Source: Aegilops tauschii subsp. strangulata
Lineage: Eukaryota > Streptophyta > Magnoliopsida > Poales > Poaceae
Reading direction: 5' to 3'
Assembly: GCF_002575655.3 (NCBI RefSeq)
Contig: NC_053035.3
Location: forward strand, 379,231,792-379,295,791
Length of the DNA: 64,000 bases
The notes beneath the pieces were generated by a model that saw only the letters and a program-made list of their open reading frames with translations, was not told the DNA's origin and did no database searches. This document shows positions 31,105-42,374 of this stretch, one piece after another. Position 1 is the stretch's first letter; every line of letters starts with the position of its first letter. The translations under genes and the position numbers were made by a program.

Positions 31105-32419
31105 ATGAGCCAGGACAAGGCCGCCGGCGAGAAGGCGGCGGCGGAGCCCAAGAGGCAGACGCCGCGGCTCAACGAGCGGATCCTCTCCTCCCTCTCCCGG
31201 AGGTCCGTCGCCGCCCACCCGTGGCACGACCTCGAGATCGGTGAGCCCCTTTCTCCATTTCGTTTCAGATCCGTCCGTCCGGCCGGAGCTGTTGGTTGGT
31301 TGGTTGCTCACGCGGAACGCATGTGCTGATTGATTGATCCCTTGCGCGAATTGCCCGCTGCAGGCCCCGGCGCTCCGGCGGTGTTCAACGTGGTGGTGGA
31401 GATCACCAAGGGGAGCAAGGTCAAGTACGAGCTCGACAAGAAGACCGGGATGATCAAGGTCTGAAACTTTTGCCCTGTTAATTTGCATCGGCACGCATGA
31501 ATGTGTTCTGAGATCATCATCTCTGCCAGGTTGACCGGATCCTGTACTCGTCCGTGGTGTACCCTCACAACTACGGCTTCGTCCCACGCACCCTCTGCGA
31601 GGACAACGACCCCATCGATGTCCTCGTCCTCATGCAGGTGAGTGAATCGACCAACACTCCAATCATGCTCCGGTTATGACAAGTGCAAATTAACAATCCT
31701 GTCAAGGCATCACCGTCTGCATTACCCACCGTTCTTTTTCTGACAGCCGCGTGTTAATTAATTATTTCATTTCATTTCAAACCAGGAACCCGTCCTCCCC
31801 GGCACCTTCCTCCGGGCCAGGGCCATCGGCCTCATGCCTATGATCGATCAGGCACGCTAAACCAATCCCTTCATCTCTGTCCAAGTGTTCAAGTCAACTT
31901 TCCAGCCACCATTTTGGCATCAAGCTTATATTTATATCATACTCTCTGCTATTTTTCTTAAACAGGGTGAGAAGGATGACAAGATCATAGCCGTCTGCGC
32001 CGACGACCCCGAGTACCACAACCTCAACCATCTCAGCGAGCTCTCTCCTCATCGCCTCCAGGAGATCCGCCGCTTCTTCGAAGATTGTACGCATACCATT
32101 GCTTGCCTTATCTCGCATTTCCACAACCCTTTCATGCATCTTCAGGCTTCAAGTGTGTGATTCTTGGCTGATCAAATCTTTCAGACAAGAAGAATGAGAA
32201 CAAGGAGGTGGCTGTCAACGACTTCCTCCCCGCCGATGATGCTCGTGCTGCCATCCAGCACTCCATGTAAGCTCTCATCATTTTGGGGGATATGATCCTG
32301 TAATTAAAGACGGAGAGTCCTCGAGGCTCCAAGGCGTCGATTTATGTTGACAAAAATTGCTTTGATTCTTTTTCAGGGATCTGTACGCGGAATACATTAT
32401 GCACAGCCTAAGGCAGTAG
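31105..32419 (+). CDS. Soluble inorganic pyrophosphatase (family I)
   Basis: Seven exons: 31105-31240, 31364-31458, 31530-31637, 31786-31851, 31966-32086, 32185-32266 and 32377-32419, giving 216 residues. The N-terminus ([20 protein letters not shown]) is typical of plant cytosolic enzymes. The family I signature [10 protein letters not shown] with its metal-binding aspartates is in exon 3, and [11 protein letters not shown] and [13 protein letters not shown] close the protein. It hydrolyses pyrophosphate to two phosphates with Mg2+ and so drives biosynthetic reactions in the cytosol. Six introns are visible; the one after exon 4 must start with GC (gatcag|gcacgc), because GT is absent and read-through gives a stop within two codons. 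Reading frame, length and motifs are complete, so the gene is probably functional. Confidence 0.97.
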
Positions 32420-32546
32420 AGTGTGTACTATTACTATTTTTCCTTTGCCCTTCCTACTATGATGGGAAGCAAAGAAGATCCCCTCGGAACATTTGGGATC
32501 TGATGAACAACCAAGCCAGTCTGCATTTCTACATTCTTGCATTGTA

Positions 32547-32627
32547 CTCCCTCTGTAAACTAATATAAGAGTGTTTAGATCACTACTTTAGCTATCTAAA
32601 CGCTCTTATATTAGTTTACGGAGGGAG
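32547..32627. mobile_element. 81-bp Stowaway MITE after the pyrophosphatase gene
   Basis: A nearly perfect palindrome, CTCCCTCTGTAAACTAATAT ... ATATTAGTTTACGGAGGGAG, with TA on both sides (32545-32546, 32628-32629). It starts 127 bp after the stop codon and may be part of the 3' UTR. Confidence 0.95.
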
Positions 32628-32659
32628 TATTAGCCATATTTTCCCATCACTGTGGTACT

Positions 32660-32995
32660 ATGTATCTCAAGTTTGTATTCGAGACCTTGTGGTTTGGCTC
32701 GTGTATTATCTTCAGTTCTTACTGAACGGACAATAATATAACAATTTTCACATTGATATCTGAGATACTGTGGTAATGCCATATCTCAAACTTGTATTCT
32801 AGACCTTGTGGTTTGGCTCGTGTACCTTGAGTTCTTACTGAAGGAACAATAATATAACAATTTGACACATTGATATCTGAGATACTGCAGTACTACCTAC
32901 CTTAAATTTGTATTGAAGACCTTGTGGTTTGGCCCGTGTATCATCTTCCGTTCTTACTAACCGAACAATAATATAACAATTTGTCACATTGATAT
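32660..32995. repeat. Triple tandem repeat of about 118 bp downstream of the pyrophosphatase gene
   Basis: The block gaccttgtggtttggc starts at 32683, 32802 and 32918. Each unit also carries gttcttact, then aacaataatataacaattt and cacattgatat. The AATAATATAA core resembles a plant near-upstream polyadenylation signal, so the array may supply alternative poly(A) sites (inference). Confidence 0.8.
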
Positions 32996-33642
32996 ATGAG
33001 CTAAGTGTTTTTTCACTCTTTGTCAGATTGATTATTTCCAAACTTCAAAATTGAATAAGCTGACCCCATCTTTTTAATTCCGGACATTGTGTGTTCCTCA
33101 TTCCATTAGGAGTCGTACCAATGCTAACGCTGCCTAGTTTCCTAAGAGGACATGTGGCCATCCAGGTCATCTTCCGCAACATCATGTACTTGTAGAATGG
33201 ATGCTAAACAAATTCAGAAGTTTAAACCTATTTGTTTACTGAGTGTGAGTTTAAAATAATTAGTAAAGTGTCAATGAATAGACTTAGCAAAGTGGTGAGC
33301 CCTGTCATCTCACAAACTCAACACAGGATTTGTGAAAGGAAGATATATCATGGAAGGTGTGGTTGTTCACTTGTTCTACATGAAGCTTTAAATTCTATCC
33401 ATCACTAGAAACAAAATGCCCTTTTGTTTAATGTTGATTTTGAAAAGATTATTGATAAGATAAATGTGTCCTTTTGTCTATCAAATGTAGGAACGTAAAG
33501 GTTTCCCTTGATAAGTGGTTTGATCGGATCATGTGTACCATGAGAGGAGGTCATGTAGGGGTCAAGGTAAATGATAATATTGGTCCTTATTTTACAACTC
33601 ATAAAGGCTTGAGGCATGGAGATGCCCCCTCACTTTATTGTT

Positions 33643-34631
33643 TTTTTTGAACAATCACCGGGGGGGGGGGGGGGGGGGAGAGGATCCCCACCTGTATATA
33701 TTACTCAAAAGGCCCAAGGGGCAAGTTACATTACGGGTTACAACGAGAGGATAGGTATAGGCGCCAAGACACGGCAGCCTCCCTACTGACGGGGTCCTTA
33801 AACCTAAAGGCCCAAAGCGTGAAATCCGAGATAATGTTCCGAAGAGTATCTAGGGGTGTGTGTTGTTCATTGCGAAAGACACGAGCATTCCTGGAATCCC
33901 ACAGTTTCCATAGAATGGCGAGGGCGACGGTGGGCCAAATGTTGATGTCGAGGCCGACCGGTGTTGTAGTATCCCAAAGAAGGTTGATGGAGTGAGGTTG
34001 CTGCAACCCCAAGAGGGCCCAGACCTGTATCGCGCATGGGCAAAGAATGGCGACGTGCGCGGCGTCCTCATGGGTGAGTGTGCACCGCGGGCAGACCGAG
34101 TCAGATGTGATGGTCTTCCGGTGTAAGTTCGCCATCGTGCTCAACCTGTCACGACAGAGAAGCCAGCCGAAGATCTTGACCTTGATAGGTGCCTTGGAGC
34201 TCCAGATGTACCCTGCGTTGAGATCGAACTCGTGGTCGGAGGAGAGCAACGAGTAGGCGCACCTCGAGGAGAAGGAGGATCCGTGGTTGAGGAACCTGTC
34301 GTCGGGCGCGTCGTTGGTGGCAACATCCTGCAACAGAGACAAAACAGACGCAAGCTCTACAGAAGCAACATTGGTTAGGCGGTTCCGCAGAGTAGCGAGT
34401 AAACCATTATGCATGACATGTGATACCAGTACTGAGGGTGAGGTGGAGTGGGAGAAGAGGTGTGGGTAGGTGTCTGCTAGTGGGGTCGAAAGAAGCCAAG
34501 CGTCCAGCCAGAAGAAAGTGGATGTGCCATTGTTGGTGAGGACAAAGGAGATATCGCGGAGGGGGCGAAGTTGTTTGTTTACGATTTTCCAAAGGTAGGA
34601 GGGGTTGTGAGGTTTATTTTCGAAGTCGAGA
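33643..34631 (-). mobile_element. Inner 5'-truncated LINE, inserted in the outer LINE
   Basis: CCCTCACTTTATTGTT (16 bp) occurs at 33627-33642 and 34632-34647. The 3' end on the minus strand is ggtgattgttc followed by A8. An unusual run of 19 G (33660-33678) lies just before this tail. Deleting the insertion rejoins the RT of the outer LINE. Confidence 0.92.
33731..34630 (-). pseudogene. zf-RVT C-terminal part of a LINE ORF2
   Basis: An uninterrupted frame runs from the truncated 5' end at 34630 to TGA-type stop 33731, about 299 codons. It contains FFWLDAWLLSTPLADTYPHL and the reverse-transcriptase zinc-binding region (YIWSSKAPIKVKIFGWLLCR; CPRCTLTHEDAAHVAILCPC). The reverse transcriptase and endonuclease parts are missing through 5' truncation. 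The frame is intact, suggesting a rather recent insertion. Confidence 0.88.
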
Positions 34632-35518
34632 CCCTCACTTTATTGTTGGACTTGGCCGTTGACGCTTTGGCCATTATTATGGACAAAGCTAGACAATATG
34701 ATTTTGTCAGGGGAGATTTGGGAGAAATTTTAGATAGGGGACTTAACATGTTGCAATATGCTGATCACACCATTTTCCTTTTGCAAGATGATGAAAATAG
34801 TGTCAGATATATCAAATTTATCTTATGTGCAGTTGAACAAATATTGGGACTGACTATTAATTTCCATAAGAGTGAGCTTTTCCTTTAGAGTGGCTATGTA
34901 AAAAACTACTCCCTCTGTATCAAAATGTATCATAGTGCAAAAAAAGTCTTATATTAAGTTACAGAGCTAGTAGATTATATCCAGAAATCTTCACATGTGA
35001 ATTGGGCCCTGTCCATTTAAAATATTTGGGATTCCCTATTCAAACATTGGGATTAAAAATAATCATTGGAAAGTGGTCACTGAAACAAATGAGAAAATGT
35101 GTGCTTGTTGGCAAGGGAAATTACTGAACAATGCTTGTTTGACTAACATTCCTTTATTATGATGTCTTTCTATCCCATAGCTGTTGGGGTGAGGAAGGAA
35201 GGTGATTTTTTGAGCTAGGCTTGTTTGGCAAGTTGACGAAGATAAAAAATATTTGGTAAATTGGAAAACATGTTGTCAATCAAGGGGGATTGGGGATTCT
35301 AAATTTTGATTTAATGAACAAGGCTCTACTTGCCAACTTGTTTTGGAAGTTAGAGACTAAATCTAGGTTATGGCAATATGTGCTTCTGAATAAATATGTT
35401 AAAGGAAAACGCTTGATATTAAAACAAAGGTGGGATACTCACACTTTTGGACTAACCTTTTGAAAGTTAAGGAATGTTTTACCAGCATTGCAAGAAAGTA
35501 ACTAGAGATGGAAAAAAA

Positions 35519-38500
35519 TGTTGGGGAACGCAGTAATTTCAAAAAAATTCCTACGCACACGCAAGATCATGGTGATGCATAGCAACGAGAGGGGAGAGTG
35601 TAGTCCACGTACCCTCGTAGACCGTAAGCGGAAGCGTTATGACAACGCGGTTGATGTAGTCATACGTCTTCACGATCCGACCGATCCTAGTATCGAAAGT
35701 ACGGCACCTCCGCGGTCTGCACACGTTTGGCTCGGTGACGTCCCATGAACTCTCGATCCAGCTGAGTGTCGAGGGAGAGCTTCGTCAGCACGACAGCGTG
35801 ATGACGGTGATGATTAAGCTACCGGCGCAGGGCTTCGCCTAAGCACTGCAACGATATGAACGAGGTTGATTATGATGGAGGGGGGCACCGCACACGGCTA
35901 AGAGATCAATGATCAACTTGTGTGTCTATGGGGTGCCCCCTTCCCCCGTATATAAAGGAGGGGAGGAGGAGGGTGGCCGACCCTAGGGGGCGCGCCAAGG
36001 GAGGAGGAATCCTCCTCCTAGTAGGAGTAGGATTCCTCCTTTCCTAGTCCTACTAGGAGGGGGAAGGAAGGAGAGGGAGAGAGGGAGGGAAAGAGGTGGC
36101 GCCGCCCCCTCCTTGTCCAATTCGTACTCCTCAAGGGGGGGGGTGTAGCGACCAGACCTCAGACAGTCTGATCTCTGTGCATAAGTGTCATCCCTGGATC
36201 GGTAATGCTGACACACACAGTACACAGTACTTGAAGGATTTATAACAGAGTAGCAATCACACACTTATTACATCGAATGTCTCAAAAGAGAACCTATTAC
36301 AATAAATATGGCTTAAGGCCATCTAAAACGATAACAGCGGAAGGCTTGGAAGATAAAGTGAGTCCATCAACTCCAACGGCATCACTGAGTGAAAGACCAC
36401 GACCTAAGGCTCCTTACTCGTCGTCTGAAAAGTCTGCAACATGATACGTTGCAGCCCGAAAACGGGTCAGCACATGGAATATGCTGGCAAAGTAACACAA
36501 GAGAGTAATGAACAGAATAATGCTATCACTACATGCATATATGGCTGGTGGAGGCTGTATGGTTAATATGTTTTGCGAAAAGCCAATTTTTCCCTACTGC
36601 AAAGGAATATATTTTATTTAACTACAAAGTTTGTTGAAAACATTGAGAAGGTAAACCCGCTCTCAATCCCAATTAAAAGTAATCATTAACAACCCATCAA
36701 ATTAAATCAAGTAGTGATGAGATCAACATGATAATCCAAGGACCAGATACTCAAAATGTCCATAACCGGGGACACGGCTAACCATGATTAGTTTGTACAC
36801 TCTGCAGAGGTTTGCGCACTTTTCCCCACAAGACTTGATCTCCTCCGTTTGATTTCTCGCACTACATGATGTTTGAGAAACGGATGACCGAGACATAGTC
36901 TTTCAGAAGCGTTAGCACCTTACGATGGATAGACCGTACCACCTACATCCCCTACATCTGCTAGTCTACCACTATAAGAGTTCACACGACTTAATCAACT
37001 ATGCTAGAGCCCATAATAGCTTGTGGCTGCACACGGAAGTTTTTAGTATGAATAATATCATGATCCCTTTGAGCCTGGGTGGCGGTCCATAGGAGAATCA
37101 CACGGTACCCCGGGATTTCCAAAAAATATAGGCAATCACTGGGTACCCCAGGTGCCTCAATCCACCCAGATGTGTATTTAAGTTGCCACCTTAAGTTTAA
37201 CCATTAATTAACAATCTCACATCTGTCATGAATACACTCAAACCCAATCCACGTCTACGAGCATAACATAGCAATATAATCATAACGTAGAAGTAACTCC
37301 CAGGGTTTGATAATAAACAGGTGAATAGGTACTACCTCAGCTACTTCCCAACCCACAATTTAATTCAGAACCTAACCATGCAATTGTTTGGGGATTGATC
37401 TAATGCAGTAAAACTGGGTAGTAAAGAGGTATGATCAAAGTGTTACTTGCCTTGCTGATGATCCGCGAAACCTAGAGAATCGTAGTAGCACGCTTCACAC
37501 TCCGGGTACTCTATCGCAAACAAACAAGCATACAATAAGCAATCAAGCAAGGGCACGGGTAAAACTCAAATAAGAGATCTAACCAGAAAGTTCCACTTAA
37601 GAACTCCGGTTTGCAGAAAGAAACAAATCAAATGAAGCAACAAAACTCAAACGGCGAAATAAACAAGCTTCGTTTACTAATCTGGACTAAAGTCAAATTT
37701 TATAGTAGCAAAAACTTGTTTAAGCTGGCTAAACAGAAAGAGGGTTTCGAGACGAAACTCTAGGCGCTTGAATCGTCTGATTCCGATAAACGAGCGAAAA
37801 GTTATACTAGAACGAAAATCGGATCAGAAATCGCGATCGAAAATAATCGTGGAAAATCCGAGAAAAAGAAAAACTGACGAACAGGCTAACGAACGAACGT
37901 TCGCTGTCTGCGGTTAAACGGTGAAAACCGTTCGTTAAAACGAACGAACGGGCGTGCGCTAAATAATTAAACCGATAAAAATAAACCGAACCGATCTAAA
38001 TAAAAACGAAACTAGGGTTTACGAAATAAAACCGATCGGTTTTTTTAAAAAAAACCGGCGGCTACCTCGAACTCCGGCTGGCGGCGGCTCCGGCGGCGAC
38101 GGGCGGCGGGGCGGCGGCGGGCGGCGCGGGGTTAGGGTGGCGGCGGGTTGGGCTGCGCGGGGGGGGGGGGGGGGGGGCTTATAAAGGGGCCGGCCCGAAG
38201 TTGGTTTGACTTTTTTTAATATAATTCCGACGTGCAGAAAAAAAATACTATACGGACTCCAAAAATTCCGAAATAAATTTTTCCCGTCCTCTAAAAATAG
38301 GCCGGACAAGGTGAACATTTATTTGGGCCTAAAATGCAATTTTGAAAAACGCATATTTTTCCTAATTCAAATAGAATAGCAACAAAAATCCGAATAAAAA
38401 TCTTATTTGATTTTAATATTAAATCTCCGATATTTCTTTATTTTGAGGAAGTCATTTTATCCTCTCTCTTTTATTTTTAATAAAAGAAATATTTCAGAGA

Positions 38501-39815
38501 AAAATAATTAAAATCAAACGATCCTCTTTTCAAAATTCGAGAAAAACTCGAATATGAAAATAACGAAATCCCCAACTCTCTCCGAAGGTCCTTGAGTTGC
38601 GTAGAATTTCTAGGATCAACCAAAATGCAATAAAATATGATATGCAATGATGATCTAATGTATAACATTCCAAATTGAAAATTTGGAATGTTACAGGGGG
38701 GCGGCCAGCCCTAAGGCCCCCTCCTCTCTCTCACACAAGGCCCATGTTGGCCCATTAGTTCCCCCGGGGGTTCCGATAACCCCCCGGCACTGTGATAATT
38801 ATCCGGTGACCCCCGGAACTCATCCGGTGTCCGAATATAGTCATCCAATATATCAATCTTTAGGTCTCGACCATTTCGAGACTCCTCGTCATGTGCGTGA
38901 TCACATCCGGAACTCTGAACTACCTTCGGTACATCAAAACACATAAACTCATAATGCCGATCATCACCGAACGTTAAGCGTGCGGACCCTACGGGTTTGA
39001 GAACTATGTACACATGACCGAGACTCATCTCCGGTCAATAACCAATAGCGGAACCTGGATGCTCATATTGGTTCCTACATATTCTACGAAGATCTTTATC
39101 GGTCAAACCGCATAACAACATACGTTGTTCCCTTTGTCATCGGTATGTTACTTGACCGAGATTCGATCGTCGGTATCTCAATGCCTAGTTCAATCTCGTT
39201 ACCGACAAGTCTCTTTACTTGTTCCGTAATGCATCATCCCGCAACTAACTCATTAGTCACATTGCTTGCAAGGCTTATAGGGATGTGCATTACCGAGAGG
39301 GCCCAGAGATACCTCTCCGACAATCAGAGTGACAAATCCTAATCTCGATCTATGCCAACTCAACAAACACCATCGGAGACACCTGTAGAGCATCTTTATA
39401 ATCACCCAGTTACGTTGTGACATTTAATAGCACACTAAGTGTTCCTCCAGTATTTGGGAGTTGCATAATCTCATAGTCATAGGAACATGTATAAGTCATG
39501 AAGAAAGCAATAGCAACAAACTAAACGATCAAGTGCTAAGCCAACAGAATGGGTCAAGTCAATCACATCATTCTCTAATGATGTGATCCCGTTAATCAAA
39601 TGACAACTCATATCTATGGCTAGGAAACTTAACCATCTTTGATTCAACGAGCTAGTCAAGTAGAGGCATACTAGTGACACTCTGTTTGTCTTTGTATTCA
39701 CACATGTACTAAGTTTTCGGTTAATAAAATTCTAGCATGAATAATAAACATTTATCATGATATAAGGAAATATAAATAACAACTTTATTATTGCCTCTAG
39801 GGCATATTTCCTTCA
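35519..39815 (-). repeat. 3' LTR of Copia 1, interrupted by a solo LTR
   Basis: On the plus strand it starts TGTTGGGGAACGCAG and ends GGGCATATTTCCTTCA. Without the 2552-bp insertion it is 1745 bp, close to the 1731 bp of the Copia 2 LTR, with which it shares sequence throughout. A minus-strand TATA (cgtatataaagg on the plus strand at about 35948) would be the LTR promoter. Confidence 0.92.
36144..38695 (-). mobile_element. Solo LTR, 2552 bp, inside the Copia 1 LTR
   Basis: Plus-strand ends TGTAGCGACC and GGAATGTTACA (TG...CA). It sits in a G-run, with GGGGG on both sides, so the 5-bp duplication is probable but not unique. The minus-strand reading starts TGTAACATTCC and contains a TATA (cctttataagccc) near 38185, beside a run of 19 G on the plus strand (38159-38177). 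No internal domain or ORF of note. Confidence 0.8.
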
Positions 39816-42374
39816 GTCTCCCACTTGCACTAGAGTCAATAATCTAGATTACACAGTAATGATTCTAACACCCATGGAGTCTTGGTGATGATCATGTTTT
39901 GCTCGTGAGAGAGGCTTAGTCAACGGGTCTGCAATATTTAGATCCGCATGTATCTTGCAAATCTCTATGTCTCCCTCCTTGACTTGACCGCGGATGGAAT
40001 TGAAGCATCTCTTGATGTGCTTGGTTCTCTTGTGAAATCTAGATTCTTTTGCCAAGGCAATTGCACCACTATTGTCACAAAAGATTTTCATTGGACCCGA
40101 TGTAGTAGGTATGACACCTAGATCGGATATGAACTCCTTCATCCAGACTCCTTCATTTGCTGCTTCCGAAGCAACTATATACTCCGCTTCACACGTAGAT
40201 CCCGCCACGATGCTTTGCTTAGAACTGCACCAACTAACAGCTCCACCGTTCAATATAAATACGTATCCGGTTTGTGACTTAGAGTCATCCGGATCAGTGT
40301 TAAAGCTTGCATCGACGTAACCATTTACGACGAGGTCTTTTTCACCTCCATAAACGAGAAACATATCCTTAGTCCTTTTCAGGTATTTCAGGATGTTCTT
40401 GACCGTTGTCCAGTGATCCACTCATGGATTACTTTGGTACCTCCCTGCTAAACTAATAGCAAGGCACACATCAGGTCTGGTACACAGCATTGCATACATG
40501 ATAGAACCTATGGCTGAAGCATAGGGAATGAGCTTCATTTTCTCTCTTTCTTCTGTAGTGGTCGAGCATTGAGTCTGACTCAACTTCACACCTTGTAACA
40601 CAGGCAAGAACCCTTTCTTTGCTTGATCCATTTTGAACTTCTTCAAAACTTTATCAAGGTATGTGCTTCGTAAAAGTCCAATTAAGCGTCTTGATCTATC
40701 TCTATAGATCTTGATGCCCAATATATAAGCAGCTTCACCGAGGTCTTTCATTGAAAAACTCTTATTCAAGTATCCTTTTATGCTATCCAGAAATTCTATA
40801 TAATTTCCAATCAATAATATGTCATCCACATATAATATTAGAAATGCTACAGAGCTCCCACTCACTTTCTTGTAAATATAGGCTTCTCCAAAAGTCTGTA
40901 TAAAACCATATGCTTTGATCACACTATCAAAACATTTATTCCAACTCCGAGATGCTTGCACCAGTCCATAAATGGATCGCTGGAGCTTGCACACTTTGTT
41001 AGCATCCTTTGGATCGATAAAACCTTCAGATTGCATCATATACAACTCTTCTTCCAGAAACCCATTCAGGAATGCAGTCTTTACATCCATTTACCAAATT
41101 TCATAATCATAAAATGCAGCAATTGCTAACATGATTCGGACGGACTTAAGCATCGCTACGGGTGAGAAGGTCTCATCGTAGTCAACTCCTTGAACTTGTC
41201 GAAAACCTTTCGCAACAAGTCGAGCTTTGTAGAGAGTAACATTACCGTCAGCGTCAGTCTTCTTCTTGAAGATCCATTTATTCTCGATGGCTTGCCGATC
41301 ATCGGGCAAGTCAACCAAAGTCCACACTTTGTTCTCATACATGGATCCCATCTCAGATTTCATGGCCTCAAGCCATTTCACGAAAACTGGGCTCATCATC
41401 ACTTCCTCATAGTTCGTAGGTTCGTCATGGTCAAGTAACATGACCTCCAGAACAGGATTACCGTACCACTCTGGTGCGGATCTTACTCTGGTTGACCTAC
41501 GAGGTTCGGTAGTAACTTGATCTGAAGTTACATGATCATCATCATTAGCTTCCTCAGTAATTGGTGTAGGAGTCACAGGAACAGATTTCTGTGATGAACT
41601 ACTTTCCAATAAGGGAGCAGGTACAGTTACCTCATCAAGTTCTACTTTCGTCCCACTCACTTCTTTCGAGAGAAACTCCTTCTCTAGAAAGGATCCATTC
41701 TTAGCAACGAATGTCTTGCCTTCGGATCTGTGATAGAAGGTGTACCCAACAGTCTCCTTTGGGTATCCTATGAAGACACATTTCTCCGATTTGGGTTCGA
41801 GCTTATCAGGTTGAAGCTTTTTCACATAAGTATCGCAGCCCCAAACTTTAAGAAACGACAACTTGGGTTTCTTGCCAAACCACAGTTCATAAGGTGTCGT
41901 CTCAACGGATTTAGATGGTGCCCTATTTAACGTGAATGCAGCCGTCTCTAAAGCATAACCCCAAAATGATAGCGGTAAATCAGTAAGAGACATCCTAGAT
42001 CGCACCATATCTAATAAAGTGCGGTTACGATGTTAGGACACACCATTACGCTGTGGTGTTCCGGGTGGCGTGAGTTGCGAAACTATTCCGCATTGTTTCA
42101 AATGAAGACCAAACTCGTAACTCAAACATTCTCCTCCATGATCAGATCGTAGAAACTTTATTTTCTTGTTACGGTGATTTTCCACTTCACTCTGAAATTC
42201 TTTGAACTTTTCAAATGTTTCAGACTTATGTTTCATTAAGTAGATATACCCATATCTACTCATATCATCTGTGAAGGTGAGAAAATAACGATACCCGCCG
42301 CGAGCCTCAATATTCATCGGACCACATACATCAATATGTATGATTTTCAACAAATCTGTTGCTCGGTCCATTGT

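Larger units (their letters stand above)
33260..35513 (+). pseudogene. LINE reverse transcriptase remnant (interrupted 33643-34647)
   Basis: Before the inner insertion, fragments in changing frames read NALLFNVDFEKIIDKIN and a GGHVGVKVNDNIGPYFTTHK-like segment. After it one frame continues LLDLAVDALAIIMDKARQYD, GLNMLQYADHTIFLLQDDEN and LGLTINFHKSELFL. This is the LINE RT domain; the catalytic YADD box reads YADH, so one active-site Asp is lost. Several stops and indels break both parts. It is the coding body of the surrounding LINE. Confidence 0.88.

Noticed and set aside
30732..31587. ORFs overlapping pyrophosphatase exons 1-3 on both strands
   Set aside because: Shadows of GC-rich exons; the spliced gene model explains the sequence fully.
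39145..39342. Conserved ORF seen also at 48662
   Set aside because: Both are positions in the two LTRs of Copia 1.
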